Part shown: piece by piece, positions 1-7,587 of the stretch
Layout: each line of letters starts with the position of its first letter
Position numbering within the stretch: the stretch's first letter is position 1
Program-made: the position numbers and the translations under genes
Notes under the pieces: model-generated
Told to the model about the DNA's origin: nothing
Databases searched by the model: none
The model's input: the letters and a program-made list of their open reading frames with translations, nothing else
DNA from: Planctomycetota bacterium
GTDB lineage: Bacteria > Planctomycetota > PUPC01 > JACPCR01
Direction of reading: 5' to 3'
DNA length: 22,046 bases
Assembly (NCBI GenBank): GCA_030740295.1
Contig: JASLXP010000032.1
Location: 1 to 22,046, forward strand

Positions 1-123
1 GGAAAGAAATACAAAAAAATATCAGTCAATCGCCTCGCGGAAGGATCGGCTGCCACACCGGTCTTCAGCGACAACCGCATCTACACCCGCTCTGGCAAGT
101 CGGTGATCTGCATTGGAAAATAG
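1..123 (+). CDS. C-terminal end of a PQQ-like beta-propeller protein (partial)
   Basis: Frame 1 is open from the left edge to a TAG at 121-123 and gives 40 residues. They include TPVFSDNRIYTRSGKSVICI, followed by GK and the stop. The pattern of a small residue, PVF, xNRIYxRxxxxxxCIGK matches the last blade of PQQ-type (BamB-like, WD40-like) beta-propeller proteins, where the final strand commonly ends in 'lyCig'. Such proteins are usually exported and may be scaffolds or quinoprotein-like enzymes. Only the last blade is visible, so neither a cofactor nor a role can be assigned. It runs in the same direction as glnE, with about 280 bases between them. Confidence 0.65.
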   Translation, partial: GKKYKKISVNRLAEGSAATPVFSDNRIYTRSGKSVICIGK

Positions 124-404
124 AAGGTGTGTGGAGATGACAACTCCGCATGAAGTTTGTTTTGGGGCGGTCGTCTCGAACGCCAAAGGCGTTCAAGCTA
201 TTTACGACCGCGGCCTCATCGACGGCAAGACCGTGACTGGGAGGTATGTTTCCTTCATGTCGACTCTTTTGTGTGTGGCCTGGGCCACACTGAGAGTGAA
301 CACCCCAGATTCCAATTCCGTCTGAACCGCAACACTTTCGGCCTCAAGCATAGCTGCGGCGTCCTGCCGCAGGCCCGTCCGGAGGACGCCTCGGCAGTAA
401 TCTG
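124..404. other. Intergenic region with two hairpins upstream of glnE
   Basis: This gap holds no convincing gene. It contains two strong dyads. GAACGCC-AAA-GGCGTTC lies at 178-194. GTGTGGCC-TG-GGCCACAC lies at 273-290, and outer arms ACTCT (263-267) and AGAGT (293-297) lengthen the second hairpin. Neither is followed by a T-tract, so a simple intrinsic terminator is not supported. They could stop or stabilise the upstream transcript, or form part of the glnE leader. A 62-codon reading frame starting at 137 overlaps both hairpins and resembles nothing I recognise. Confidence 0.5.
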
Positions 405-3400
405 ATGCACGCTGATCCAAACCAACTGCTCCTTTCGACTGAGCTGAGCGATGAGCAGGTAAACGCCATCCTCACGGCCTGCCGCTTCGAACGGCCGAAA
501 TGGGCGGACGACATCATCCAGGACCTTGCAGGCGATCCCTCCACGCGGCTGCTGCTGGCCGAGTCATTTCCGAAACTCATGGAGGCATTGAGTGTCTCTG
601 CAGACCCGGAAATGGGTCTCCTGAACTTCGCCAGATTCTCCAGTGCAACAGTCAGCAAAGCTGGGTTCTTTTCTTCGCTGAAACTTGATCCCGCGCTTAT
701 TGATTTTGCGGTCGGCCTTTTCAGCACGAGCCAGTTCTTCTCAGATATTCTGATTCGTGACATCCGCGACTTTGAGTGGCTGAAAGATGCCTACGCCCGC
801 GGGACCGATGAAGACAGAGAACGCATGCTGTCCGACCTTCGTAACGAGATCCGAGCCTTCAATGTCCACGAACACCGGATGGCCGCGCTTCGCCGGTTTA
901 AGAATCGTGAGATGCTGAGGATCGGATTCGCAGACATCGTGCGAGACGAACCACTCGAATCTGTAACGGCCGACATTTCAAACCTTGCTGATGCCACATT
1001 GCAGATTTCGTACGAGATATGTTTAGAGCGAATGCGGCAGAAATATGGCTCACCGATGAATCAGGATGGAACGGACGCGAGCATGTGCATACTCGCCATG
1101 GGCAAGCTCGGAGGCCGCGAGCTCAACTACTCATCAGACATTGATCTGGTCTACATTTTTTCCGAAGCCGGAAGATTCGCTCCGGCCGATGAAGCCGAAG
1201 CTATCGATAATCAGTCCTTTTTTGACCGACTTGCTGAAGACATCACCCGGACCATGGGCCGCATCACTGAGAACGGCTTTATCTTCAGAGTCGACGCTCG
1301 ACTGCGTCCCGATGGCTCGCAGGGCCCGCTTACTCGCAGTAGGTCCTCCGCGCTGGAGTATTACGAAAAGAAAGCCCGGACCTGGGAGTACCAGGCCTTC
1401 ATCAAAGTACGGTGCTGTGCGGGCGACATGGAACTTGGCTCTTCATTTTGTGAAAAAGTGGCGAGGCACACTTACAGACCAAGTCTCGGTTTAGAGGAGA
1501 TACAACAGACGAAAGCAACAAAGCGAGGCATCGAATCGGATGCCGGCGGGAAAGGGCAGGCTGACACAAGCATTAAGACCGGCATCGGCGGGATCAGGGA
1601 CGTCGAATTCATCGCGCAGTTTCATCAGATGCTGCACGGATATGAATACCCGGAAATCAGGACGGGTAACACGCTGAAGGCACTGCATGCGCTCGCGGGC
1701 ATTGATGCGATTACCGGCCCTGACGCCAAAGTGCTTGAAGAGGGCTACCGGTTTCTCAGGAAAACGGAGCACCGCGTGATGACTCTTCATCAGATGAAAC
1801 GTCATGTGCTTCCACGAGGTGAAAAGGAGCTCCGCCAGCTTGCCGTGCGCATGGGATTTGATGCAACCGGTGGGGATCCGAAGGAGAGATTCCTTGAGGT
1901 CTACCAGAATCACACGCGCCAGGTTCGTGCCGTCTTCGACCGGACACTTGGAGACTTGTTCAATGATGATGCTGCAAATGGTTTGACCGATCTGGTGCTG
2001 TCTCAGGAAGCAGACCCGCAGATTCTCGAAGGAATCGGATTTCAGGGGAGGTCCCGCGCGATTCAGATCATTCGCAAGCTCGGCCGGGAGGACGCGCCGC
2101 CTCTTCACACGCCAAGGACGAAGAAGTACTTTGCGAACATCGCCCCCGAGGTGTTCAGACGCATCGGCCGCAAACCTTACCCAGATGCTTCGCTCATCAG
2201 TTTTGATCGCATCGTTTCTTCGCTGGGATCAAAGACAAAACTCTACCAGTGGCTGTCCCGGCGGAGGGAAGCGATCCGGCCCCTCGTGGAGCTTTGCTCA
2301 GGATGCGATTTCCTCATCAACATTTTCGCTAACGGTGGAATGTTCGATGTGCTCGTCGATTCGCTCCTTACAAAGGAAATGAAGGATCGCTCCAGCGTCA
2401 TTGCCGATTTGAAATCGCTGATCGCGATCTCGCAGGAACCGGTCAAAAGGTTGAAGGAGTTTCACGATGTGGAAATGCTGCACATCGGCACGCATAACCG
2501 CCTCGGACATCTCGAGCCCCTCGAAGCTTACGGCGAACTCTCGCAGTTGGCCGAGCAGTGTCTGCAATGCGCCGTCAATATCTGCTTCGAAAATACCGCC
2601 CGGCAGTATGGCGTCCCTCAGGACAAAGAAGGCAAGGCCATCCCCTTTGCGGTTCTGGGGATGGGCAAATTCGGCGGCGCCGAGCTGAACTATTTTTCGG
2701 ATCTCGACGTGATGTTTGTTTATGGCGGAAAAGGCAAGACGGACGGCGGCACCGTTTCTGTCGATTTTTTTACCCGGCTGTGCCAGGGCATCGTGAAACT
2801 CCTGTCAGAGCCTGCGGCCAAACGGATCTACGAGATTGATGCGCGGCTCCGTCCGGCGGGCAGCCAGAGCCCACTCGCAACCTCGACCGATTACATCGAG
2901 AGTTATTACTTCGGCGGCAAGGCCGATCTCTGGGAGCGGCAGGCTCTGACGAAAGTCCGCGCGGTTGCGGGCGATGTTGAGTTCGGAAACAGAGTCATCG
3001 AGCGACTCTACGAACATGTCTATTCCACTTCGCTGCGACCGGACGACCTCGACGAAATTCTGGCCATGCGTCAGAAGCTGGAGAACAGCGTTGGCCACGA
3101 AAACTTCAAACGCGGCCGAGGCGGTATCGTGGATATCGAATTCATTATTCAGATCCTGCGGCTCGTTCACGGTCACGAGCATCTGGTGCTGCGGCATCCC
3201 TCGGAGATGAAGGCCCTGGATGCGATTGAGTCTTTGAGACTGATTCCCATCGAGCACTGTCATCTCTTCCGTCGTTCGTATGTTTTCCTGCGCCGTCTCG
3301 AGAACCGTTTGCGCATGGTCACGAATCGGTCTGGAGATGTATTGCCTGAAAATGAGATTACTCTGAACGAGCTCGCCTATTCCATGCTGTACGATGCGGA

Positions 3401-3506
3401 TGGCGGCAGCGAGCTGAAATCCCGAACGGCAGAGGTCCGAAGCAATTGCCGCATCGTGTTCGAGCAGGTAATCAAGCAGTTGCGATCGGAGCTTTCGGAT
3501 TCATGA
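405..3506 (+). CDS. glnE: Bifunctional glutamine synthetase adenylyltransferase/deadenylase
   Basis: GlnE adds AMP to a tyrosine of glutamine synthetase, lowering its activity, and removes it again, under control of PII and glutamine. It acts in the cytoplasm. The 1033 residues show the duplicated layout of the family, in which the N-terminal half is the adenylyl remover and the C-terminal half the transferase. The first nucleotidyltransferase core has GKLGGRELNYSSDID with D245 and D247; the second has GKFGGAELNYFSDLD with D766 and D768. Each is followed by a GlnD-type helical domain, marked by GIGGIRDVEF near residue 392 and GRGGIVDIEF near 904. All metal-binding aspartates are present, so both activities look intact. 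It is somewhat longer than the E. coli protein (about 946). The ATG at 405 is the first in frame after a stop at 351. A GGAGGA at 381-386 is rather far upstream, so the start is moderately certain. No glnA, glnB or glnD is visible nearby. Confidence 0.96.
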   Translation: MHADPNQLLLSTELSDEQVNAILTACRFERPKWADDIIQDLAGDPSTRLLLAESFPKLMEALSVSADPEMGLLNFARFSSATVSKAGFFSSLKLDPALIDFAVGLFSTSQFFSDILIRDIRDFEWLKDAYARGTDEDRERMLSDLRNEIRAFNVHEHRMAALRRFKNREMLRIGFADIVRDEPLESVTADISNLADATLQISYEICLERMRQKYGSPMNQDGTDASMCILAMGKLGGRELNYSSDIDLVYIFSEAGRFAPADEAEAIDNQSFFDRLAEDITRTMGRITENGFIFRVDARLRPDGSQGPLTRSRSSALEYYEKKARTWEYQAFIKVRCCAGDMELGSSFCEKVARHTYRPSLGLEEIQQTKATKRGIESDAGGKGQADTSIKTGIGGIRDVEFIAQFHQMLHGYEYPEIRTGNTLKALHALAGIDAITGPDAKVLEEGYRFLRKTEHRVMTLHQMKRHVLPRGEKELRQLAVRMGFDATGGDPKERFLEVYQNHTRQVRAVFDRTLGDLFNDDAANGLTDLVLSQEADPQILEGIGFQGRSRAIQIIRKLGREDAPPLHTPRTKKYFANIAPEVFRRIGRKPYPDASLISFDRIVSSLGSKTKLYQWLSRRREAIRPLVELCSGCDFLINIFANGGMFDVLVDSLLTKEMKDRSSVIADLKSLIAISQEPVKRLKEFHDVEMLHIGTHNRLGHLEPLEAYGELSQLAEQCLQCAVNICFENTARQYGVPQDKEGKAIPFAVLGMGKFGGAELNYFSDLDVMFVYGGKGKTDGGTVSVDFFTRLCQGIVKLLSEPAAKRIYEIDARLRPAGSQSPLATSTDYIESYYFGGKADLWERQALTKVRAVAGDVEFGNRVIERLYEHVYSTSLRPDDLDEILAMRQKLENSVGHENFKRGRGGIVDIEFIIQILRLVHGHEHLVLRHPSEMKALDAIESLRLIPIEHCHLFRRSYVFLRRLENRLRMVTNRSGDVLPENEITLNELAYSMLYDADGGSELKSRTAEVRSNCRIVFEQVIKQLRSELSDS

Positions 3507-3525
3507 CACTGATGAATGACATCTC

Positions 3526-4935
3526 ATGACCCACGTTAACGGATACGGCGCCACCGGAGACGGAACCACTGACGACACTGACGCTATCCTTCATGCCATC
3601 AAAGATGGCGGTGGACACGTCACTTTTGGCCGCGGCTCCTACCGCATCAGTAAGCCTCTCGATATCCCTTTAAACGAAGTGAATCGCACGAGCCTGGATG
3701 GATCGCACGGGACAGCAAAGCTGGTGATGGCGGGGGCCGGGCCGGCAATTCGCCTGGTGGGCACGCACGAAGGCACGGCAGATCCCGGCTCATTCAGACC
3801 CGAGATCTGGCAGCGTCAGCGTCTGCCGCAGGTCATGAATCTCGAAATCGAAGGCGCGCATCCTGAAGCCGACGGCATCGAACTCGTCGGCACGATGCAG
3901 CCCGTGATTTCAGGAGTGTCCTTGAGAGAGCTCAGGCACGGCATCCGGATCTACAATCGAAATCGCAACGTACTGATCAGCGATTGCCAAATTTATCACA
4001 ACACCGGAGTCGGCATTTTCCTGGATCGCGTCAACCTTCATCAGATCAACATCATCGGTAATCACATCAGTTACTGCAGGCTTGGTGGCGTTCGAATCCA
4101 GGGATCGGAAGTTCGTAACCTGCAGATTACCGGAAACGACATCGAGTACAACAACTTTCGATCGCATAAGGGCGCAAAGCCGGACGAACCGTCCGCCGAG
4201 ATATTTATCGATACCCGCGGGAAAGAAAGTGACAGCCCGCGGCCTTCGGTCCGCGAGATCACCATTGCGTCGAACACGATCCAATCCACCCATTCACCCA
4301 ACGGCGCAAACATCCGCATCGCCGGCCCCGACCCGACCGGGCTGCTTCCCCCAGGCATGGCGGCCATCTCCGGCAACCTTATCGGCAATCAAAATGTCAA
4401 TATCCACTTGGCCGCTTGCCGTGGGGTGTCGATTACCGGCAACTTCATTTACATGGGCTATCAGCACAACCTGCTAGTTGAAAACAGCGACGACATTTCC
4501 ATTGGCGCCAACACCATCGGGCACAACTACTGGCGTGAGGGGCGGCTCGTGAACAACAATCTCTATTTTGTTGATTCGACCGACTGCACACTCACTGGCC
4601 TTCAGATGCGCGGCGCCCCAACAGGCAAAACCGATTCGAAGCCCTCACGAGAGCACAAAGCACTGATCGAACTCGTCCGCTGTAAACGCATCAATCTCTC
4701 CGGCTGTCTTTTGCGCGACCCGACGCCAGCCGGGATCGACCTGGAGGACTGTTCGCACATCAGTATGACCGGGTGCCAGATCCTGGATTCGCGTGAAACG
4801 AAGCTGCTGCGCCACGCGGTCCACTGGCGAGGCAAGGGCGATGCAAACCTGCTGGCAAACAACACCCTCGACGGGACAGAGGGCTCGATAAAGGCGGGGC
4901 ATGAAGTAACGATTCAGCAGGCTGGGAATCTGTAG
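3526..4935 (+). CDS. Right-handed parallel beta-helix (pectate lyase superfamily) protein
   Basis: The N-terminus has VNGYGATGDGTTDDTDAI, the standard opening of the pectate-lyase/rhamnogalacturonase-type beta-helix fold (Pfam Pect-lyase_RHGA_epim group). Many short repeats of the form 'ITGNxIxxN' or 'ISDCQI' follow through residues 140-460, as expected for stacked coils. Related proteins are polysaccharide lyases, hydrolases or epimerases, and some are structural. No catalytic set can be assigned by eye, so the substrate is open. The protein starts directly with the fold and has no signal peptide, which is unusual for this superfamily. It lies 19 bases after glnE on the same strand and may be co-transcribed with it. 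No clear Shine-Dalgarno precedes the ATG. The function near glnE is unexplained. Confidence 0.8.
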   Translation: MTHVNGYGATGDGTTDDTDAILHAIKDGGGHVTFGRGSYRISKPLDIPLNEVNRTSLDGSHGTAKLVMAGAGPAIRLVGTHEGTADPGSFRPEIWQRQRLPQVMNLEIEGAHPEADGIELVGTMQPVISGVSLRELRHGIRIYNRNRNVLISDCQIYHNTGVGIFLDRVNLHQINIIGNHISYCRLGGVRIQGSEVRNLQITGNDIEYNNFRSHKGAKPDEPSAEIFIDTRGKESDSPRPSVREITIASNTIQSTHSPNGANIRIAGPDPTGLLPPGMAAISGNLIGNQNVNIHLAACRGVSITGNFIYMGYQHNLLVENSDDISIGANTIGHNYWREGRLVNNNLYFVDSTDCTLTGLQMRGAPTGKTDSKPSREHKALIELVRCKRINLSGCLLRDPTPAGIDLEDCSHISMTGCQILDSRETKLLRHAVHWRGKGDANLLANNTLDGTEGSIKAGHEVTIQQAGNL

Positions 4936-4992
4936 TGAACTCGTACCGACGCTGCGTAGATGATTCTGAACTTTCCCCATTCGAGAGTCATA

Positions 4993-5808
4993 ATGAACCA
5001 TCGTCTGTCACTCTTTTTGTGCTGTGCGCTTGCTGGCTGCACCGCGCCTCCCATGGCAACCAGGACCGCGGATATCCCGCCGGATATCCAGGCCCGCCTA
5101 AAGGACCTCAACGCAGAGCCGCCGTGGTTCACCAGAAAGATGCTGGCGAATCAGACTCTCATCCTGCTCCCTGCACTGGTCAGCACGGGCAAACGAACGC
5201 TCTGCCACCATTCCGATTCCTGCGATTGGGCTTTCAAGAAACGGTTATCCCGATCCCGATTTATTCGGGCGGATGTAGAGCTGGATTTCTTTGACGAAGC
5301 GAAGCTGGACTTTCGCGGCGGGCCTGAGGCGCCCGTTGATCTGGACAAATTCGGTGAGAAAAGCCTGGGATGGCGGAAAGAGCACCAGGCAAAGTTCGCC
5401 CTGCTGATCCAACTCGTGGATGAACGGACCTACCAGACGCACAAACAGGAAGAGGAGAAGAGTGACGAGGGTAAGGTCACGGCTGTGATCGATACGACGA
5501 CCGAACACGCAGTTGCCGAATTGCGCCTCTTCATTATCCGCATTCCCGATGGCAATCTGGCGTGGTACGGCCGGGCCGCAGGTCACGCGTCCATGAGCGA
5601 CAGAGATACGAGCTACACCAGAGGAAATTTCTTCGAATCGCTCGCGGCTTCCGTCCTTGCCGACATCATCGACGATGCGCTCGGTAAAGCCACGACCTCC
5701 TCCCCGCCCGATGAGAAAGCCATCGAAAACGCCGTCGTATCCATACTGAGCCGCATCCCCGGCTCACGAGAGAGACGTAGTGCGCAGATGATGAATCGGC
5801 GTCGATGA
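4993..5808 (+). CDS. Predicted lipoprotein of unknown function
   Basis: Read from the ATG at 4993, the protein opens MNHRLSLFLCCALAGC, a short basic start, a hydrophobic stretch and a lipobox (LAGC) with the lipidated cysteine at residue 16. It is therefore probably anchored in a membrane facing the periplasm. An in-frame ATG at 4960 would add 11 residues before the signal. The 4993 start is preferred because it gives a normal signal peptide and has GAGAG a few bases upstream. The remaining residues (271 in all) match no family I recognise. The region DGNLAWYGRAAGHAS near the middle of the C-terminal half, followed by FFESLAASVLADI, recalls small lipoproteins that carry a conserved tryptophan strand and a C-terminal helix, but this is only a resemblance. 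It follows the beta-helix gene by 57 bases and is probably in the same transcription unit. Confidence 0.75.
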   Translation: MNHRLSLFLCCALAGCTAPPMATRTADIPPDIQARLKDLNAEPPWFTRKMLANQTLILLPALVSTGKRTLCHHSDSCDWAFKKRLSRSRFIRADVELDFFDEAKLDFRGGPEAPVDLDKFGEKSLGWRKEHQAKFALLIQLVDERTYQTHKQEEEKSDEGKVTAVIDTTTEHAVAELRLFIIRIPDGNLAWYGRAAGHASMSDRDTSYTRGNFFESLAASVLADIIDDALGKATTSSPPDEKAIENAVVSILSRIPGSRERRSAQMMNRRR

Positions 5809-5876
5809 AATACCGGGAAAAGACGAAGAACGTGGATGAGAAGAACCCGTCCGAGGCTTCCTCCAGAAAAGTTCTC

Positions 5877-6077
5877 CTATCACCAAACAGGCATTTTGTC
5901 GATTTGGTGATAGATTGAGTCACCGCTTCAACTATCACCAAACAGGCATTTTGTCGATTTGGTGATAGATTGAGTCACCGCTCCTCCTATCACCAAACAG
6001 GCATTTTGTCGATTTGGTGATAGATTGAACCGCCACTTCAACTATCACCAAACAGGCATTTTGTCGATTTGGTGATA
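5877..6077. repeat. Four tandem 37-bp palindromic repeats with a 55-bp period
   Basis: Repeats lie at 5877-5913, 5932-5968, 5987-6023 and 6042-6077. The first three are identical; the fourth is identical over 36 bases and lacks only the closing G. Each has perfect 11-bp inverted arms, CTATCACCAAA and TTTGGTGATAG, around a 15-base centre, CAGGCATTTTGTCGA. The three linkers are all 18 bases and closely alike: ATTGAGTCACCGCTTCAA, ATTGAGTCACCGCTCCTC and ATTGAACCGCCACTTCAA. Repeats 1 and 3 are preceded by a sequence ending TCTC or CCTC, and repeats 2 and 4 by TTCAA, so the array looks like a duplicated 110-bp dimer. It ends 32 bases before the ATPase-nuclease start codon. Possible roles are an operator for that gene, a binding or cleavage site for its product, or a run of RNA hairpins in its leader. 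Confidence 0.95.
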
Positions 6078-6089
6078 ACCCGGAGCAGA

Positions 6090-6113
6090 ATGTCGAAGGA
6101 GGCCGGACGATGA
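6090..6113 (+). other. Possible 7-codon leader ORF overlapping the ATPase start
   Basis: An ATG at 6090 opens a frame coding MSKEAGR and ends in TGA at 6111-6113. That stop overlaps the ATG at 6110 as ATGA. The frame spans the Shine-Dalgarno of the downstream gene, so translating it could couple to or interfere with ATPase translation. A weak GGAG at 6082-6085 could serve it. A frame this short can easily arise by chance. Confidence 0.25.
6096..6102 (+). promoter_or_regulatory. Strong Shine-Dalgarno of the ATPase-nuclease gene
   Basis: AAGGAGG stands 7 bases before the ATG at 6110. It is among the best ribosome binding sites in the window and fixes this start. Confidence 0.85.
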
Positions 6114-7555
6114 AATGCAGATTTATCGGGCGTGATTACGAGTTGGAAACGCTTCAGGGGCTTGTTGAGAAACAGGCGGCGAGCCTGGTGGTTATTACAG
6201 GGCGCCGGCGAATCGGGAAGAGCCGTCTGATCGAAGAGTTCGCCGAGCGCAACGGAAAATACCGGCACGCGTTTATCTCCGCATTGGCGCCGCAGCCAGG
6301 GATTACGTTGGAGCTTCAGAGGAAGGCTTTTGCGGAGCAGATGCAGCGCGAATTTGGTATGCCTCCCGTTCAGCACGCTGACTGGCTTGACCTCTTTGCT
6401 CACCTCGCCCGCGCCACCGAGAAGAAAAAGTGGATCATCTTGCTGGATGAGATCTCGTGGATGGGGAAGGACGATCCTGAGTTCCTTCCCAAGTTGAAAA
6501 TCGCATGGGATCTGCATTTCAAAAGTAACCCGAAACTGATCCTCTTCCTGTGCGGCTCTGTTTCCAGTTGGCTGGACAAGAACATCCTGAGCAACACGGG
6601 TTTCGTCGGGCGCGTTTCAAAGCATTTGCGGGTCGAGGAGTTATCCATGCTGCACTGTAACCATTTCTGGGGCGCGGCCCGGGATCGGATCTCGTTCTAT
6701 GACAAGCTGAAGGTGATCTCGGTCACTGGAGCAGTGCCCAGATATCTCGAAGAGATTGTCGTTAAGCAGTCGGCAGAAGAAAACATCAGGCGACTCTGTT
6801 TCAGTCCGGAAGGGCTACTCTTCAGAGAGTTCGACCAAATCTTCTCAGACCTTTTCGACCAGCGTGGGCCGATCTACCAGCGGATAGTGGCCACACTGGC
6901 CGACGGTCACGGCGCCATGACGGACGTCATCGAGAGGCTTGGCGGTGGTAAGGGCGGTGTCATGAGCACGTATCTCAACGATCTGATTCTGGCCGGCTTC
7001 CTCCAGCGGGAGTTCACCTGGGATCCCAAGCGGCGCAGCATCTCAAAGCTCAGCCGTTTCAGATTGCAGGATAACTACCTTCGCTTCTATCTGAAGTATG
7101 TGTTGCCTAACCGGCAGAAGATTGAGAATCGCCGGTTTGCTCAGGCACCCATGAGCGCATTGGCCGGGTGGGACTCGTTGGTCGGGCTCCAGTTTGAAAA
7201 CCTCGTCCTGAGGAATCGAGAGTTCATCTGGAAGCGCTGCGGGCTGTCTCCATCGGAGATTGAACTGGAAGGCCCGTTTTTCCAACCGGGAACAAAGCGC
7301 CGCCGAGGATGTCAGATCGATTACCTGATTCAAACGAAGCACGGCCCTCTTTATCTCTGCGAGATCAAGTTCAGCAGAAACCCAATCTCTGCGGACGTAG
7401 AAGAGGAAGTAATGGATAAAGCCGACCGCCTGGACGCGCCAAAGCACTGCTCCATACTGCCAATCCTCATTCACGCTAATCAGGTCAGCGAGAGAGTCCA
7501 GTACGGTGAAGTGTTCGCCCGGATTATTGACTTCTCAGAAATCCTTGGAGAGTAG
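6110..7555 (+). CDS. P-loop ATPase with C-terminal PD-(D/E)XK nuclease-like domain
   Basis: The 481-residue protein resembles the archaeal-type ATPase family (Pfam ATPase_2 with a DUF234-type tail), whose molecular role is poorly known. It opens with FIGRDYELETL. Walker A is GRRRIGKS at residues 31-38, Walker B is IILLDE at 109-114, and a sensor-like FLCGS follows. Residues about 250-310 look like a winged helix (GGVMSTYLNDLILAGFLQRE). The C-terminus carries QID with D404 and LCEIKFS with E418 and K420. That is the D-x(13)-ExK pattern of a restriction-endonuclease fold, with all three key residues kept. The start is set by AAGGAGG at 6096-6102. The gene follows the four palindromes and faces gdhA tail to tail across 32 bases. 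It is probably an accessory gene of its own, perhaps acting on DNA. Its function is not established and no partner gene is visible. Confidence 0.88.
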   Translation: MKCRFIGRDYELETLQGLVEKQAASLVVITGRRRIGKSRLIEEFAERNGKYRHAFISALAPQPGITLELQRKAFAEQMQREFGMPPVQHADWLDLFAHLARATEKKKWIILLDEISWMGKDDPEFLPKLKIAWDLHFKSNPKLILFLCGSVSSWLDKNILSNTGFVGRVSKHLRVEELSMLHCNHFWGAARDRISFYDKLKVISVTGAVPRYLEEIVVKQSAEENIRRLCFSPEGLLFREFDQIFSDLFDQRGPIYQRIVATLADGHGAMTDVIERLGGGKGGVMSTYLNDLILAGFLQREFTWDPKRRSISKLSRFRLQDNYLRFYLKYVLPNRQKIENRRFAQAPMSALAGWDSLVGLQFENLVLRNREFIWKRCGLSPSEIELEGPFFQPGTKRRRGCQIDYLIQTKHGPLYLCEIKFSRNPISADVEEEVMDKADRLDAPKHCSILPILIHANQVSERVQYGEVFARIIDFSEILGE

Positions 7556-7587
7556 CGCACAAAACGCATCCCTTCTGTGAAGACGAT

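Noticed and set aside
113..325. Short plus-strand reading frame before glnE
   Set aside because: It overlaps the end of the propeller frame and both hairpins, has no recognisable family and no good ribosome binding site.
5877..6077. CRISPR array
   Set aside because: Repeat length and palindromy look similar, but the spacers are only 18 bases, nearly identical to each other, and no cas gene is present.
5877..6077. Intrinsic terminators of the lipoprotein gene
   Set aside because: The stems are AT-rich with 15-base loops and have no T-tract after them; four identical copies point to another role.
6061..6091. Sigma-70 promoter inside the last palindrome (TTGTCG with CAGAAT)
   Set aside because: The spacing is about 19 bases with weak matches, and transcription would begin within the Shine-Dalgarno.
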